Source: HKCCE3408 sp038530555 (GTDB lineage: Bacteria; Pseudomonadota; Alphaproteobacteria; Rhodobacterales; Rhodobacteraceae). From it: a stretch of 64,000 nt of DNA. The DNA is taken from NCBI GenBank assembly GCA_038530555.1, contig JBCBCN010000007.1, positions 1-64,000 of the forward strand, written 5' to 3'. The position numbers and the translations under genes were made by a program. Below are positions 17,486-26,611 of the stretch, one piece after another. Position 1 is the stretch's first letter. Every line of letters starts with the position of its first letter. The notes under the pieces were generated by a model that was not told the origin of the DNA, made no database searches, and saw only the letters and a list, made by a program, of their open reading frames with translations.

Positions 17486-18375
17486 GACGCGTCGCCGTTC
17501 CGAGACGCAAGCCCGAGCGCCAGCTGGTAGACCCTTCGTCGGGGCACACCCAATTGGTCCGAGACAAAACTTGCCGCCGCTTTGACACCCATCTCGCCGA
17601 TCACCTCTCCGACCTCTGTTTCGATCTGCGCATCGCTCACCTCGGCGGGCGCGACAGGTCCTAAGACTAGGACCACTTCGCCTTTGAGATCGCGCCCCGC
17701 GATATTGTCCACGACCTGCGAGATTGGGCCGCGCAGCACCTCTTCGTGCCGTTTCGTCAATTCCCGACACAGCGCCATCTCAACATCCTGCCCAGCAACC
17801 TCGGCCAACTCAGCTAAGATTCGGTGAACACGTTTCGGGCTTTCGTAGAGAATAAGCGTCGCTCGACAGGCAAGTTGCGCTTTGAGCCAGGCCTTGCGCC
17901 CGCTGCGGGGCGCGAAACCGGCAAACAGAAACCTGTCACTCGGCAGCCCTGACACCACGAGCGCAGCCAAGACAGCCGAGGCGCCCGGCGCTGCGAAGAC
18001 CGGCGCGCCTGTCGCAATCGCCTCCCGCGCAAGCGCAAATCCCGGATCGGCCACAAGTGGCGTTCCCGCATCGGACACATAGGCAACCACTGCGCCATCC
18101 CGCGCCGCCTCAAGCAGAGCTTTCCGCGCCCCCGGCCCGCTATGATCGTGGTAGGAGATCAGCTTGCGCCCGGCGAGCTTAACCCCATGTAAATCCAAAA
18201 TTTTCCGCGTCCGGCGCGTATCCTCAGCGGCCAGCAGATCCGCGCCCTTTAGAATATCGAGCGCGCGCAAGGTGATGTCTCGAGCCGCGCCGATGGGCGT
18301 TGCAACAAAGTAAAGCCCCGGCGGCAGAGGCGGGGCCCCTCCGGGACTTTCGGCGGTCTCTCGCTCTTTGGCCAT
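17482..18375 (-). CDS. rsmI: 16S rRNA (cytidine(1402)-2'-O)-methyltransferase
   Basis: 297 residues. Tetrapyrrole-methylase fold: LYFVATPIGAARDITLRALDIL, LLAAEDTRRTRKIL, DAGTPLVADPGF, and the AAPGASAVLAALVVSGL segment are all diagnostic of RsmI. It 2'-O-methylates C1402 in the ribosomal P site using S-adenosylmethionine. A short C-terminal HTH-like region (AASFVSDQLGVPRRRVYQLAL) is normal. Starts at 18375, 91 bp from the divergent lpoA gene. Confidence 0.95.
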   Translation of the reverse strand: MAKERETAESPGGAPPLPPGLYFVATPIGAARDITLRALDILKGADLLAAEDTRRTRKILDLHGVKLAGRKLISYHDHSGPGARKALLEAARDGAVVAYVSDAGTPLVADPGFALAREAIATGAPVFAAPGASAVLAALVVSGLPSDRFLFAGFAPRSGRKAWLKAQLACRATLILYESPKRVHRILAELAEVAGQDVEMALCRELTKRHEEVLRGPISQVVDNIAGRDLKGEVVLVLGPVAPAEVSDAQIETEVGEVIGEMGVKAAASFVSDQLGVPRRRVYQLALGLASRNGDAS

Positions 18376-18466
18376 GGGCGGCTCAGTCCAGGGGTTTGGG
18401 GCCGTTTACTTGGCCAGATGCTGGCAGTAGGGTCCGCCCGAGGGTGACGTCGGGAGGGCAGGAAAG

Positions 18467-19633
18467 ATGATGGGTCATGTTTTGGACCGCCGCAAGGCGT
18501 GGCGTTTGGCAGTATGCGCACTTGCAACTGCGACTTTAGCGGCGTGTCAGCTCGCGCTGCCGTCCGGACCAGCGCCGCGCGTCAATGGCGGCACGGTCAA
18601 TGTGGGTCTGTTGCTGCCGTTCGGATCCGCGCAAGGCGGCGACGCTCTGATCGCGCGCTCGATCGAGAACGCGGCGCGTTTGGCCGCAAGCGAGATCACC
18701 GCGACGAGTGTCAATATCTCGGTCTATCCCACCGCCGGCAATTCCGCCCAAGCTGCCTCCATGGTCGATCAGGCCATCCGCGAAGGCGCCGATATCATCG
18801 TGGGCCCCCTGCGCTCGGATGCAGGCGCCGCTGTCGGCGTCGCCGCAGCCCCCCGCGGCGTGTCGGTTCTGAGCTTCTCCAACAACACCGAGATCGCGGG
18901 CGACAATGTCTTCGTCCTGGGCAACACGTTCGGCAACACCGCCGACCGGCTGGTGCGCTATGCCGCGGCGCAAAACCGGCGCCGGATCCTTGTCTTGCAC
19001 GCGCAAAACCTGGCCGGAGAGGTCGCGCGCGACGCGATCTTGACCGCGGCGCAGCGCAATGGCTCGGCGGTCGTCACAAGCGTCTCCTACGAGTTTTCGG
19101 CCAACGGTGTGGTCCAAGCGATCCCGCAAGTTATGGATGCCGTCGAAAACCAGGCCATCGACACCGTCTTTATCACGTCCGACACGACCGGCGCGCTGCC
19201 GCTCTTCGCGCAGCTTTTGCCCGAAAACGGCTTGGACACCGAGGCCGTGCGGCTGGTCGGCATGACACGCTGGGACACGCCGCCGCAAACGCTTGAACTG
19301 GCCGGGCTTGAGGGCGGCTGGTTCGCCCTGCCCGATCCCGCGGCCTCTGCGGCCTTTTCGGCCCGCTACCAGGCCGCCTATCAAGAGCCGCCGCATGTCC
19401 TGGCCGGTTTGGGCTATGATGCGATCCGGCTAATCGCCGAGGCCAGTGTCTCGACCGGACGCTTGGGACCCGCCGATCTGAGTGCGGCCTCTGGATTTAA
19501 CGGTGCGAACGGCGTATTCCGCCTCAACAGCGATGGCACCAACAGCCGCGGCCTCGCCGTTGCCTCGATTGTAGAAAGTCAGGTGTCGATCGTTGACCCC
19601 GCACCCACAGGCTCCGCTGGCCCAGGCCTCTGA
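18467..19633 (+). CDS. LpoA-like penicillin-binding protein activator lipoprotein
   Basis: 388 residues. Type II signal with lipobox LAAC at Cys27, then a periplasmic-binding-protein (Peripla_BP_6/LppC-like) domain: VNVGLLLPFGS, AARLAASEI, REGADIIVGPLRSDAGAAV and LSFSNNTEIAGDNVFVLGN. In E. coli LpoA the domain activates PBP1A from the outer membrane; here only the substrate-binding-like half is present and the N-terminal TPR half is absent, as in other alphaproteobacteria. ATG 18467 has AGGAAAG upstream. The next gene, glnD, begins inside its 3' end. Position opposite rsmI-yraN is the common lpoA arrangement. Confidence 0.88.
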   Translation: MMGHVLDRRKAWRLAVCALATATLAACQLALPSGPAPRVNGGTVNVGLLLPFGSAQGGDALIARSIENAARLAASEITATSVNISVYPTAGNSAQAASMVDQAIREGADIIVGPLRSDAGAAVGVAAAPRGVSVLSFSNNTEIAGDNVFVLGNTFGNTADRLVRYAAAQNRRRILVLHAQNLAGEVARDAILTAAQRNGSAVVTSVSYEFSANGVVQAIPQVMDAVENQAIDTVFITSDTTGALPLFAQLLPENGLDTEAVRLVGMTRWDTPPQTLELAGLEGGWFALPDPAASAAFSARYQAAYQEPPHVLAGLGYDAIRLIAEASVSTGRLGPADLSAASGFNGANGVFRLNSDGTNSRGLAVASIVESQVSIVDPAPTGSAGPGL

Positions 19634-22412
19634 CACCGCGCCGCTGGTCCTGGATCAGCCGCACGGCGCGATAGATCTGACCCGAGCGCTGGATGCGGCC
19701 GGTCAAAGGGCCCACACGGCACTCGCGGCCGAAACCGTCTCAGACCCGGCCAAACTGCGCCAGGCCGCTGTCACTGAGCTGCGCAAGGTCCTGGCCGAGG
19801 GACGTGATTTGATCGCTCGGGAACTCGGCGCCGCACCGTTTGAGGCGCGGCGCATCACTCGCGCCCATGCGCACCTGACCGACATTGTGGTGCGCATTGC
19901 GTTCGCACTCGCACGCGACAAGCTGCACCCCAACCCCCTTCCCACGGATGCCGAGCGGCTATCGCTCCTGGCCGTCGGCGGCTACGGCCGCAACGAGATG
20001 GCGCCGTTTTCCGACGTGGATCTGCTGTTTTTGACGCCCTACAAGCTGACCGGCTGGGCCGAGAGCGTGATCGAAAGCACGCTTTATATGCTCTGGGATC
20101 TCAAGCTAAAGGTCGGTCATTCCAGCCGGACGATCCGCGATTGCATGAAGCTTGGCCGGGAAGACATCACGATCCGCACCTCGCTGTTGGAGATGCGGGT
20201 GATAGACGGCGACCTGGCCACAGCCCAGGAGCTGCAAGACACCCTGCGCACGCAGCTTTTTCAGCAAACCACATCGCAGTTTACCGAGGCCAAGCTGGAG
20301 GAGCGGGACAAGCGCCACAACCGCCAGGGCGGTCAGCGCTATGTGGTCGAGCCCAATGTCAAAGAGGGCAAAGGGGGCTTGCGCGATCTGCAAACGCTCT
20401 ACTGGATCGCGAAATACATCCATGGCGTCGACAACGCCGCCGATCTGGTCGCGCTCAAGGTCTTCCGCCAGGAGGAATTCGACGCCTTCGACCAGGCCGA
20501 GACCTTTCTTTGGGCCGTGCGCTGTCATCTGCACCTGATCGCCGGGCGCGCTCAGGATCAATTGACGTTCGATCTGCAAGTCGAGGTGGCCGCGCGCATG
20601 GGCTATAATGACACGGGCGGGCGCCGCGCGGTTGAGCATTTCATGCAGGATTATTTCCGCCATGCCACCCGCGTGGGGGAGTTGACGCGGATCTTTCTGA
20701 CCGCGCTCGAGGCGGCCCATGTCAAGCGGGAGCCGTCGCTCTTTACGCTGTTTCGCGGGCGCGCTCCCCGGCGCAAAAAGGTCAAAGATGGCTATGTGGT
20801 TGAGCAGAACCGCCTGAATATCGCGGCGCCCGAAGACTTCTTCGCCGACAAGCTCAACATGCTGCGCCTGTTCGCCGAGGCGATCCGGACGGGCTATCTG
20901 CTTCATCCCGACGCGATGCGCGAAATCTCCGCGCGCCTGGATATCATCGACGATGAGATGCGCGCCGCGCCCGAGGCCAATAAGCTCTTCCTCGATATCA
21001 TGCTAAAATACGGCAACCCTGAGCGCCCGCTCCGGCGGATGAATGAGCTTGGCGTGTTGGCTGCCTTTATCCCGGAATTCGCGCCCATCGTCGCGATGAT
21101 GCAGTTCAATATGTATCACAGCTACACCGTCGATGAGCACACGATCCAAGTGATCTCGACGCTGGACCGGATCGAGCGCAAAGAGCTGATTGAAGAGCTT
21201 CCCGTGGCCAGCCGCATCCTGGAGCAAGGGGTCAATCGCCGCGTCCTCTTCGTGGCCTGCCTGATCCACGATCTCGGCAAAGGCCGGCCCGAGGATCACT
21301 CGGTCCTAGGCGCGCAGATCGCCCGGCGGCTCTGCCCGCGCCTGGGGCTTAAACCCGCCGAATGCGACACGGTGGAATGGCTGGTGCGCTATCACCTCTT
21401 GATGTCGGACACCGCGCAAAAGCGCGACATCTCAGACCCGCGCACTATCCGCGACTTTGCTCGCGCCGTGACCTCGCGCGACCGGCTCGAGCTTTTGACC
21501 GTCCTGACGGTCTGCGACATCCGCGGTGTGGGCCCGGCCGTCTGGAACAACTGGAAGGCGACACTGCTGCGTCAGCTCTACTTCGCCACGGCCTCAGCGC
21601 TCGAGCACGGGCTTGAAGATGTCACGCGCGAAAAGGCCCAGAGCGAGGCGAAAGCTATGCTGCGCCAGGCGCTTGCCGACTGGCCCAAAGCCGATATCCG
21701 GAGAGAGGTCTCCCGCCATTACGGCCCCTACTGGCAGGGTCTCGACACCTCCACCCACACCATGTTCGCCCATATGCTGCGCGATCTCGAGGCCGACACG
21801 CTCAAAATCGACGCCCAGCCCGACCCCGACCGGGACGCGACCAGGATCGGCTTTGGCCTTGTCGATCATCCCGGCATTTTCAGCCGCCTTGCGGGCGCGA
21901 TCTCGCTGGTGGGCGCCAATGTTGTCGACGCTCGTTCTTACACCACCAGTGACGGGCTGTTGACGGCGGCCTTCTGGGTGCAGGACGCGAATGGCAATCC
22001 GTTCGAGGAGGCCCGCCTGCCGCGCCTAAAATCCATGATCGAGAAGACGCTGAAGGGTGAGGTGATCGCGTCGCGCGCGCTCCAGGACCGCGAGAAGATC
22101 AAAAAGCGCGAGCGTCCTTTCGATGTGCCGACCACGATCACTTTCGACAATGACGGCTCGGACATCTACACGATCATCGAGGTCGATACCCGCGACCGTC
22201 CGGGCCTGCTGTATGACCTGACTAAGACGCTCGCGGCCGCCAATATTCAGATCGCCTCGGCCCAGATCGCGACCTATGGCGCCCAGGTTGTCGACACCTT
22301 CTATGTCAAGGATGTCTTCGGGCTGAAGCTCCACGCCAAGGCGCGCCAGCAGAACCTCGAACGCAAGCTACGCGACGCCATCGCCCGCGTGGCCGAGCGG
22401 GCGGGCGCCTAG
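19593..22412 (+). CDS. glnD: [Protein-PII] uridylyltransferase / uridylyl-removing enzyme
   Basis: 939 residues, full length. Nucleotidyltransferase motif GGYGRNEMAPFSDVD at about 129-143; HD hydrolase domain with HTIQV and HDLGKGRPEDH in the middle; two C-terminal ACT domains (ATRIGFGLVDHPGIFSRLAG and IIEVDTRDRPGLLYDL). It uridylylates PII when glutamine is low and reverses this when glutamine is high. The only upstream start I can find is TTG 19593, giving a 41-bp overlap with lpoA. murJ follows after 1 bp. Confidence 0.94.
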   Translation: MTPHPQAPLAQASDTAPLVLDQPHGAIDLTRALDAAGQRAHTALAAETVSDPAKLRQAAVTELRKVLAEGRDLIARELGAAPFEARRITRAHAHLTDIVVRIAFALARDKLHPNPLPTDAERLSLLAVGGYGRNEMAPFSDVDLLFLTPYKLTGWAESVIESTLYMLWDLKLKVGHSSRTIRDCMKLGREDITIRTSLLEMRVIDGDLATAQELQDTLRTQLFQQTTSQFTEAKLEERDKRHNRQGGQRYVVEPNVKEGKGGLRDLQTLYWIAKYIHGVDNAADLVALKVFRQEEFDAFDQAETFLWAVRCHLHLIAGRAQDQLTFDLQVEVAARMGYNDTGGRRAVEHFMQDYFRHATRVGELTRIFLTALEAAHVKREPSLFTLFRGRAPRRKKVKDGYVVEQNRLNIAAPEDFFADKLNMLRLFAEAIRTGYLLHPDAMREISARLDIIDDEMRAAPEANKLFLDIMLKYGNPERPLRRMNELGVLAAFIPEFAPIVAMMQFNMYHSYTVDEHTIQVISTLDRIERKELIEELPVASRILEQGVNRRVLFVACLIHDLGKGRPEDHSVLGAQIARRLCPRLGLKPAECDTVEWLVRYHLLMSDTAQKRDISDPRTIRDFARAVTSRDRLELLTVLTVCDIRGVGPAVWNNWKATLLRQLYFATASALEHGLEDVTREKAQSEAKAMLRQALADWPKADIRREVSRHYGPYWQGLDTSTHTMFAHMLRDLEADTLKIDAQPDPDRDATRIGFGLVDHPGIFSRLAGAISLVGANVVDARSYTTSDGLLTAAFWVQDANGNPFEEARLPRLKSMIEKTLKGEVIASRALQDREKIKKRERPFDVPTTITFDNDGSDIYTIIEVDTRDRPGLLYDLTKTLAAANIQIASAQIATYGAQVVDTFYVKDVFGLKLHAKARQQNLERKLRDAIARVAERAGA

Positions 22413-22413
22413 C

Positions 22414-24006
22414 ATGGCGGTCCAGGCCCGGCCGATCCGCATGGTCGCCAGCTTCATGACCGTAGGGGTCTGGACCTTGGCGAGCCGGATCCTGGGCTTC
22501 GTGCGCGAGATCCTGATCGCGGCCTTCATCGGGGCGGGGCCGGTGGCGGAGGCGTTCTTCGTCGCCTTCTCCCTGCCTAATATGTTCCGCCGCTTTTTCG
22601 CCGAGGGCGCGTTCAACACCGCCTTCGTGCCGATGTTCGCCAAAAAGGTGGAAGCGGATGAGGCCCCGCTGGCCTTCGCGCGCCAGGCTTTCGCCGGGCT
22701 GGCAACGCTGCTCCTGATGCTCACGCTGATTGCGCAGGTGGCGATGCCCTGGCTGGTCCTGGCCATGGCGTCGGGCTTTGTGGGCGATCTGAGGTTCGAT
22801 CTGGCCACGCTGATGGGACGGATCGCTTTTCCCTACATTCTGCTGATCTCACTCGCCGCGGCGCTCTCGGGCGTGCTCAACTCCATCGGGCGCTTCGCGG
22901 CAGCCGCCGCCGCGCCGGTCCTGCTCAATGTGATCCTGATCGCGGCCCTTTTGGCCGCCGAGATGGGGCTCGGCCCAGAGTTTCCCGTGCCCACGGGTGA
23001 GGACCCGACCGGCCTGCGCCATGGCACGCTCCTCACGCTCGCGGTGCCGCTGGCAGGTCTGGCACAGCTTGCCCTTGTCTGGTGGGCCGCGGCGCGGGCG
23101 GGCTTTCCGGTGCGCCTGTCGCTGCCCCGGCTCAGCCCTGACCTCAAGCGCCTAGCCATCATCGCCGGACCCGCCATGCTCGCCGGGGGGGTCGTGCAGA
23201 TAAACCTTCTGGTCGGGCGCCAAGTCGCGAGCTTTTTCGACGGCGCCATCGTCTGGCTCAGCTTCGCCGACCGGCTCTATCAACTGCCCTTGGGCGTGAT
23301 CGGCATCGCCCTTGGCGTCGTCCTGCTGCCCGAATTGTCCCGCCGCCTGCGCGCGGGCGAAGGCGATGCGGCGCAGGCCTCGCTCAGCCGTGCCGCCGAA
23401 CTGGCCCTGGCCCTCACCCTGCCCGCTGCCGTGATCCTTGTGATCGTGCCGCTGCCCGTGGTTTCAGTCCTCTTTGAGCGCGGCGCATTCACCGCCGATG
23501 ACACCGCCAATACCGCCCTCGCCCTGGCGGTTTACGGCCTCGGCCTGCCCGCTTTCGTGATGCAAAAAGTCCTTCAACCGGTGTATTTTGCCCGCGCCGA
23601 CACGGTGCGCCCGTTCCGCTATGCGCTTGTCGCGATGGTGGTCAACGCGGTCATCGCGATCGGCCTTGGCCTGACCATCGGCTTTATCGGCGCGGCCATC
23701 GCGACCACTTTGGCCGGTTGGGTCATGCTCGGCCTTTTGGCCCGGGGGCGGCGCAATTTCGGCCCGGAGACGCAGTTTGATATGCGCTTTCGCAAACGCC
23801 TGTGGGGGATGATCGCGGCTTCTGTCGGGCTGGGCGCGATCCTTTGGGCCGTCCTGCTCACCCTAGGGCCGATGTTCGGGCTCGAAGGCTGGCGCTATCT
23901 CGCCCTGGGCATCCTGCTTGGGACGGGTCTGGGAGGTTACCTCCTCCTGGCGCAGATTTTCGGCGCCCTGCGGATCTCAGAGCATCGCGGAGCGCTGCGA
24001 CGCTAA
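22414..24006 (+). CDS. murJ: Lipid II flippase MurJ
   Basis: 530 residues with about 14 hydrophobic segments, a MATE/MOP-family flippase. Diagnostic stretches: WTLASRILGFVREILIAAFIGAGPVAEAFFVAF, NMFRRFFAEGAFNTAFVPMF, and LPLGVIGIALGVVLLPELSR. It moves lipid II to the periplasmic face for peptidoglycan synthesis. One base after the glnD stop; the glnD-murJ pair is widespread in alphaproteobacteria. Its TAA stop directly abuts the left arm of the palindromic element at 24007. Confidence 0.95.
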   Translation: MAVQARPIRMVASFMTVGVWTLASRILGFVREILIAAFIGAGPVAEAFFVAFSLPNMFRRFFAEGAFNTAFVPMFAKKVEADEAPLAFARQAFAGLATLLLMLTLIAQVAMPWLVLAMASGFVGDLRFDLATLMGRIAFPYILLISLAAALSGVLNSIGRFAAAAAAPVLLNVILIAALLAAEMGLGPEFPVPTGEDPTGLRHGTLLTLAVPLAGLAQLALVWWAAARAGFPVRLSLPRLSPDLKRLAIIAGPAMLAGGVVQINLLVGRQVASFFDGAIVWLSFADRLYQLPLGVIGIALGVVLLPELSRRLRAGEGDAAQASLSRAAELALALTLPAAVILVIVPLPVVSVLFERGAFTADDTANTALALAVYGLGLPAFVMQKVLQPVYFARADTVRPFRYALVAMVVNAVIAIGLGLTIGFIGAAIATTLAGWVMLGLLARGRRNFGPETQFDMRFRKRLWGMIAASVGLGAILWAVLLTLGPMFGLEGWRYLALGILLGTGLGGYLLLAQIFGALRISEHRGALRR

Positions 24007-24105
24007 AGCGTCCGACCTTAAACTTGAGACGCAAAATACCCTGCCGCGCTTCGCGCTCTCGGGACATTTTTGTCAAATGATAAGTCAGGTCAAAGGTCGG
24101 ACGCT
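24007..24105. repeat. Dispersed palindromic element, copy 1
   Basis: 99 bp bounded by perfect 13-bp inverted arms (AGCGTCCGACCTT and AAGGTCGGACGCT). The interior core, CCCTGCCGCGCT and onward to CTCGGGACATTT (about 24039-24069), recurs on the opposite strand at 36841-36935 with one difference over 31 bp. An inner stem AAAAT/ATTTT with CCC/GGG brackets the core. It fills the convergent gap between murJ and the rhomboid gene. Could be a MITE-like element, a REP-type repeat or a two-way terminator. Confidence 0.8.
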
Positions 24106-24110
24106 AAAAC

Positions 24111-24785
24111 TCACCTTTGCCGCAAGCGGTTGAGCAGATCGCGCCAGCCCCCTGGCCGCAGAACATAGCAGGCCAGAAACCCGCTCCCAAAGCCGCCAAG
24201 CTCCGCAATAAGCCGCCCAAACTCCCCGTTCAAAAGGCTGAACAGTAGGCCGATCCCAGCCAGGATCGCGATGAGCGAAAACGCCTGACGCCCGGCCCAG
24301 GGACCGGTTGCACCGCCATAACAAAGCAAAAAGGTGAAGGCCCCGATCAGGCCATAGGCCCCGGGATAACCGCCGATCAGCCAGGCATTGGAGTTGGTCA
24401 GCACCGCCAACACCAGCGCGCCGACAACCGAGGACAGCATGAAGATCACAGCAAAAACCGCCTGGCCAAAGGCCTCCGCCACTTGCTTGCCAAGCGCCAG
24501 CACGAAGACCGTCACCAAAGCCGCATGCACCGCATCGGAATGCAGGAACGGATAGGTCACCAGCCGGCGCAATTCGGACAGGGGCGCACGCCCGTTCTCG
24601 ACCATCCAGTGGAACACCGCATCGTTCCAGCCAAAGTCTCGGATCGCAAACTGCCGCGTCGTGTCCGTCGCGATCATCCCCCGCTCACCAAGGAAAAACA
24701 TCGCCTCCACGCCCATGATAATGACCGCAAGGGCCACGACCAGCGGCGGCAGGCGATTGAAGGGGGACGCGTCGGGGTCTTGCAT
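24111..24785 (-). CDS. Rhomboid-family membrane protein, catalytic residues absent
   Basis: 224 residues with about six membrane segments. The rhomboid frame is visible: a loop with FGWNDAVFHWMVENG, RLVTYPFLHSD, then GGYPGAYGLIGAF, which aligns with the GxSG active-site loop but has Pro131 where the catalytic Ser belongs. The expected catalytic His near the last helix is replaced (AELGGFGSGF, Glu185). So it is probably a pseudoprotease, as iRhoms are, whose partners are unknown. Start at ATG 24785; the frame is open to 25181 but the extra part is antisense to trpS. Convergent with murJ, divergent from trpS. Confidence 0.85.
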   Translation of the reverse strand: MQDPDASPFNRLPPLVVALAVIIMGVEAMFFLGERGMIATDTTRQFAIRDFGWNDAVFHWMVENGRAPLSELRRLVTYPFLHSDAVHAALVTVFVLALGKQVAEAFGQAVFAVIFMLSSVVGALVLAVLTNSNAWLIGGYPGAYGLIGAFTFLLCYGGATGPWAGRQAFSLIAILAGIGLLFSLLNGEFGRLIAELGGFGSGFLACYVLRPGGWRDLLNRLRQR

Positions 24786-24799
24786 CTGCGGCGCCTGAG

Positions 24800-24828
24800 T
24801 TGACGGCAATTGCCGCCTTGCGTATGCG
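24800..24828 (+). promoter_or_regulatory. Candidate sigma-70 promoter for trpS
   Basis: TTGACG (24800-24805), 17-bp spacer, TATGCG (24823-24828). Near-consensus -35 with ideal spacing, about 60 bp before the trpS start. Confidence 0.5.
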
Positions 24829-24890
24829 AGCCGGGCCGCAATGACCAGACCGGCGGCCCAAGCTTGATGTGACACCGCGAGACCGCTCCG

Positions 24891-25919
24891 ATGACCGACC
24901 CAACCTTTGCCCCGCGCGTGCTTTCCGGGATCCAGCCCTCGGGCGGTCTGACGCTGGGCAATTACCTGGGCATGATCCGGCCCTCGGTGGCGATGCAGAA
25001 CTCGGGCGACTATGAGACGCTTTATTGTGTCGTCGATCTGCACGCGATTACGGCCAAACTCCTCGACCCGGCAGAGCTGCGCCACAACACCCGCGAGGTC
25101 GCCGCGGGCTTTCTGGCCAGCGGGATCGACCCCGCGAAATCGGCGCTTTTCGTACAAAGCCACGTGCCCGAACACGCGCAACTGGCCTGGATCTTTAACT
25201 GTATCGCGCGGATGGGTTGGATGGCGCGGATGACCCAGTGGAAGGACAAGGCGGGCAAGAACGCCGAGGCCGCCTCCCTGGGCCTGCTCGCCTACCCGGC
25301 TCTGATGGCCGCCGATATCCTAGTCTATCACGCGACCCACGTGCCCGTGGGCGAGGATCAAAAGCAGCATCTCGAGCTCACGCGCGACATCGCGGCCAAG
25401 TTCAACCACGATTACGGCCAGGGGTTCTTTCCCATCACTGAGCCGGTGATCGAGGGTGCCGCCACGCGCGTGATGAACCTGCAAGATGGCGCCCGGAAGA
25501 TGTCGAAATCGGACCCGTCGGACAAGACGCGGCTCAACATGACCGACGACGCCGACACAATTGCCAAAAAGATCCGCAAGGCCAAGACCGACCCCGATCC
25601 CCTCCCGGACAGTGTCGAGGGTTTGGCGGGCCGGGCCGAGGCGCGCAACCTGGTCAACATCTACGCCGCCCTGGCCCAGAGCAGCGCCGAGGCGGTCATC
25701 GCCGAGCATGCGGGCGCGCAGTTCGGGCAGTTCAAGCTGGCACTGGCCGATCTGGCCGTGGCGGAACTTGGCCCGATCTCGGCCGAGATGTCACGGCTGA
25801 TGGACGACCCGGCGGAAATCGACAGGCACTTGGCCAAATCCGCCGAGCAGGCGCGGTCCATCGCGGCCCCGATCCTGGCGCGGACCTATGATATCGTGGG
25901 GATGCTGCCCGGCGCTTGA
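24891..25919 (+). CDS. trpS: Tryptophanyl-tRNA synthetase
   Basis: 342 residues, normal bacterial length. The class I signatures are present: SGIQPSGGLTLGNYLG (HIGH-like) near residue 10 and KMSKSDPSDKTR. VPVGEDQKQHLELTRDIA is the TrpRS-specific segment. It charges tRNA-Trp. The ATG lies just after a candidate promoter at 24800-24828. Located with glnD and murJ as in many alphaproteobacteria, but with the rhomboid gene inverted between them. Confidence 0.96.
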   Translation: MTDPTFAPRVLSGIQPSGGLTLGNYLGMIRPSVAMQNSGDYETLYCVVDLHAITAKLLDPAELRHNTREVAAGFLASGIDPAKSALFVQSHVPEHAQLAWIFNCIARMGWMARMTQWKDKAGKNAEAASLGLLAYPALMAADILVYHATHVPVGEDQKQHLELTRDIAAKFNHDYGQGFFPITEPVIEGAATRVMNLQDGARKMSKSDPSDKTRLNMTDDADTIAKKIRKAKTDPDPLPDSVEGLAGRAEARNLVNIYAALAQSSAEAVIAEHAGAQFGQFKLALADLAVAELGPISAEMSRLMDDPAEIDRHLAKSAEQARSIAAPILARTYDIVGMLPGA

Positions 25920-26023
25920 TTTGGCGCTTGAGGCACTCGCCGCACAGCCCCTGTTGAGAAATCGCGACTTCCGCAATTGAGACGGGCATTTATCTACGTC
26001 CCACACCGCGAAGGAGCGCACCC

Positions 26024-26509
26024 ATGAGCTATATTGCCCCGTCCGATACCGCGATCGGCCATATCCACCTCAAGGTCAGCGATCTTGAGCGCTCGGTCGC
26101 CTTCTACCGCGATATCATCGGCCTAGAGGTGCAGACCCGCATGGGGGACCGCGCGGCATTCCTGGGCTTTGGCGGCTATCACCACCATCTGGGGCTAAAC
26201 ACCTGGCACAGCGCGGGAGAGGACCCGGCGCCGCGCCGTGCGCCCGGGCTGTTCCACAGCGCGTTCCTGTTCAAAACGAGGCAAGGCCTCGCAAGGGCGT
26301 ATAAGCAGGCGCTTTCAGCCGGGGTTGAGATCTATGGCTGGGCCGATCACGGCGTGAGTCAGGCGATTTATTTCGACGATCCGGACGGCAACGGGATCGA
26401 GATTTACTGGGATCGCCCGCGCGAAGACTGGCCGCGTGATGGCAATGGCAATCTCACCATGGTCAATGAACGCTTTGATTTATCTGAACTTCTGGGCCTC
26501 ATTGAGTAA
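26024..26509 (+). CDS. VOC (glyoxalase/dioxygenase-fold) family protein
   Basis: 161 residues, one vicinal-oxygen-chelate module pair. Begins IGHIHLKVSDLERSVAFYRDIIGLEV, with metal-ligand candidates His in HIHLKV, His in LFHSAFLFKT and Glu in NGIEIYWDRP. The DDPDGNGIEIYWDRP ending resembles catechol-2,3-dioxygenase (CatE-like) VOC proteins. Substrate unknown; metal-dependent detoxification or ring cleavage are both possible. ATG has a strong AAGGAG upstream. Single gene, 104 bp after trpS. Confidence 0.85.
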   Translation: MSYIAPSDTAIGHIHLKVSDLERSVAFYRDIIGLEVQTRMGDRAAFLGFGGYHHHLGLNTWHSAGEDPAPRRAPGLFHSAFLFKTRQGLARAYKQALSAGVEIYGWADHGVSQAIYFDDPDGNGIEIYWDRPREDWPRDGNGNLTMVNERFDLSELLGLIE

Positions 26510-26611
26510 TAATCGGGCATCTTTGTTTCAATTAGTGAAATATTAAACTGGACAGTAGACTGCTCAACGGTCTAGGTAGCGCCACGCTCCTTCCCTGCTA
26601 AGGAGGTTTTC

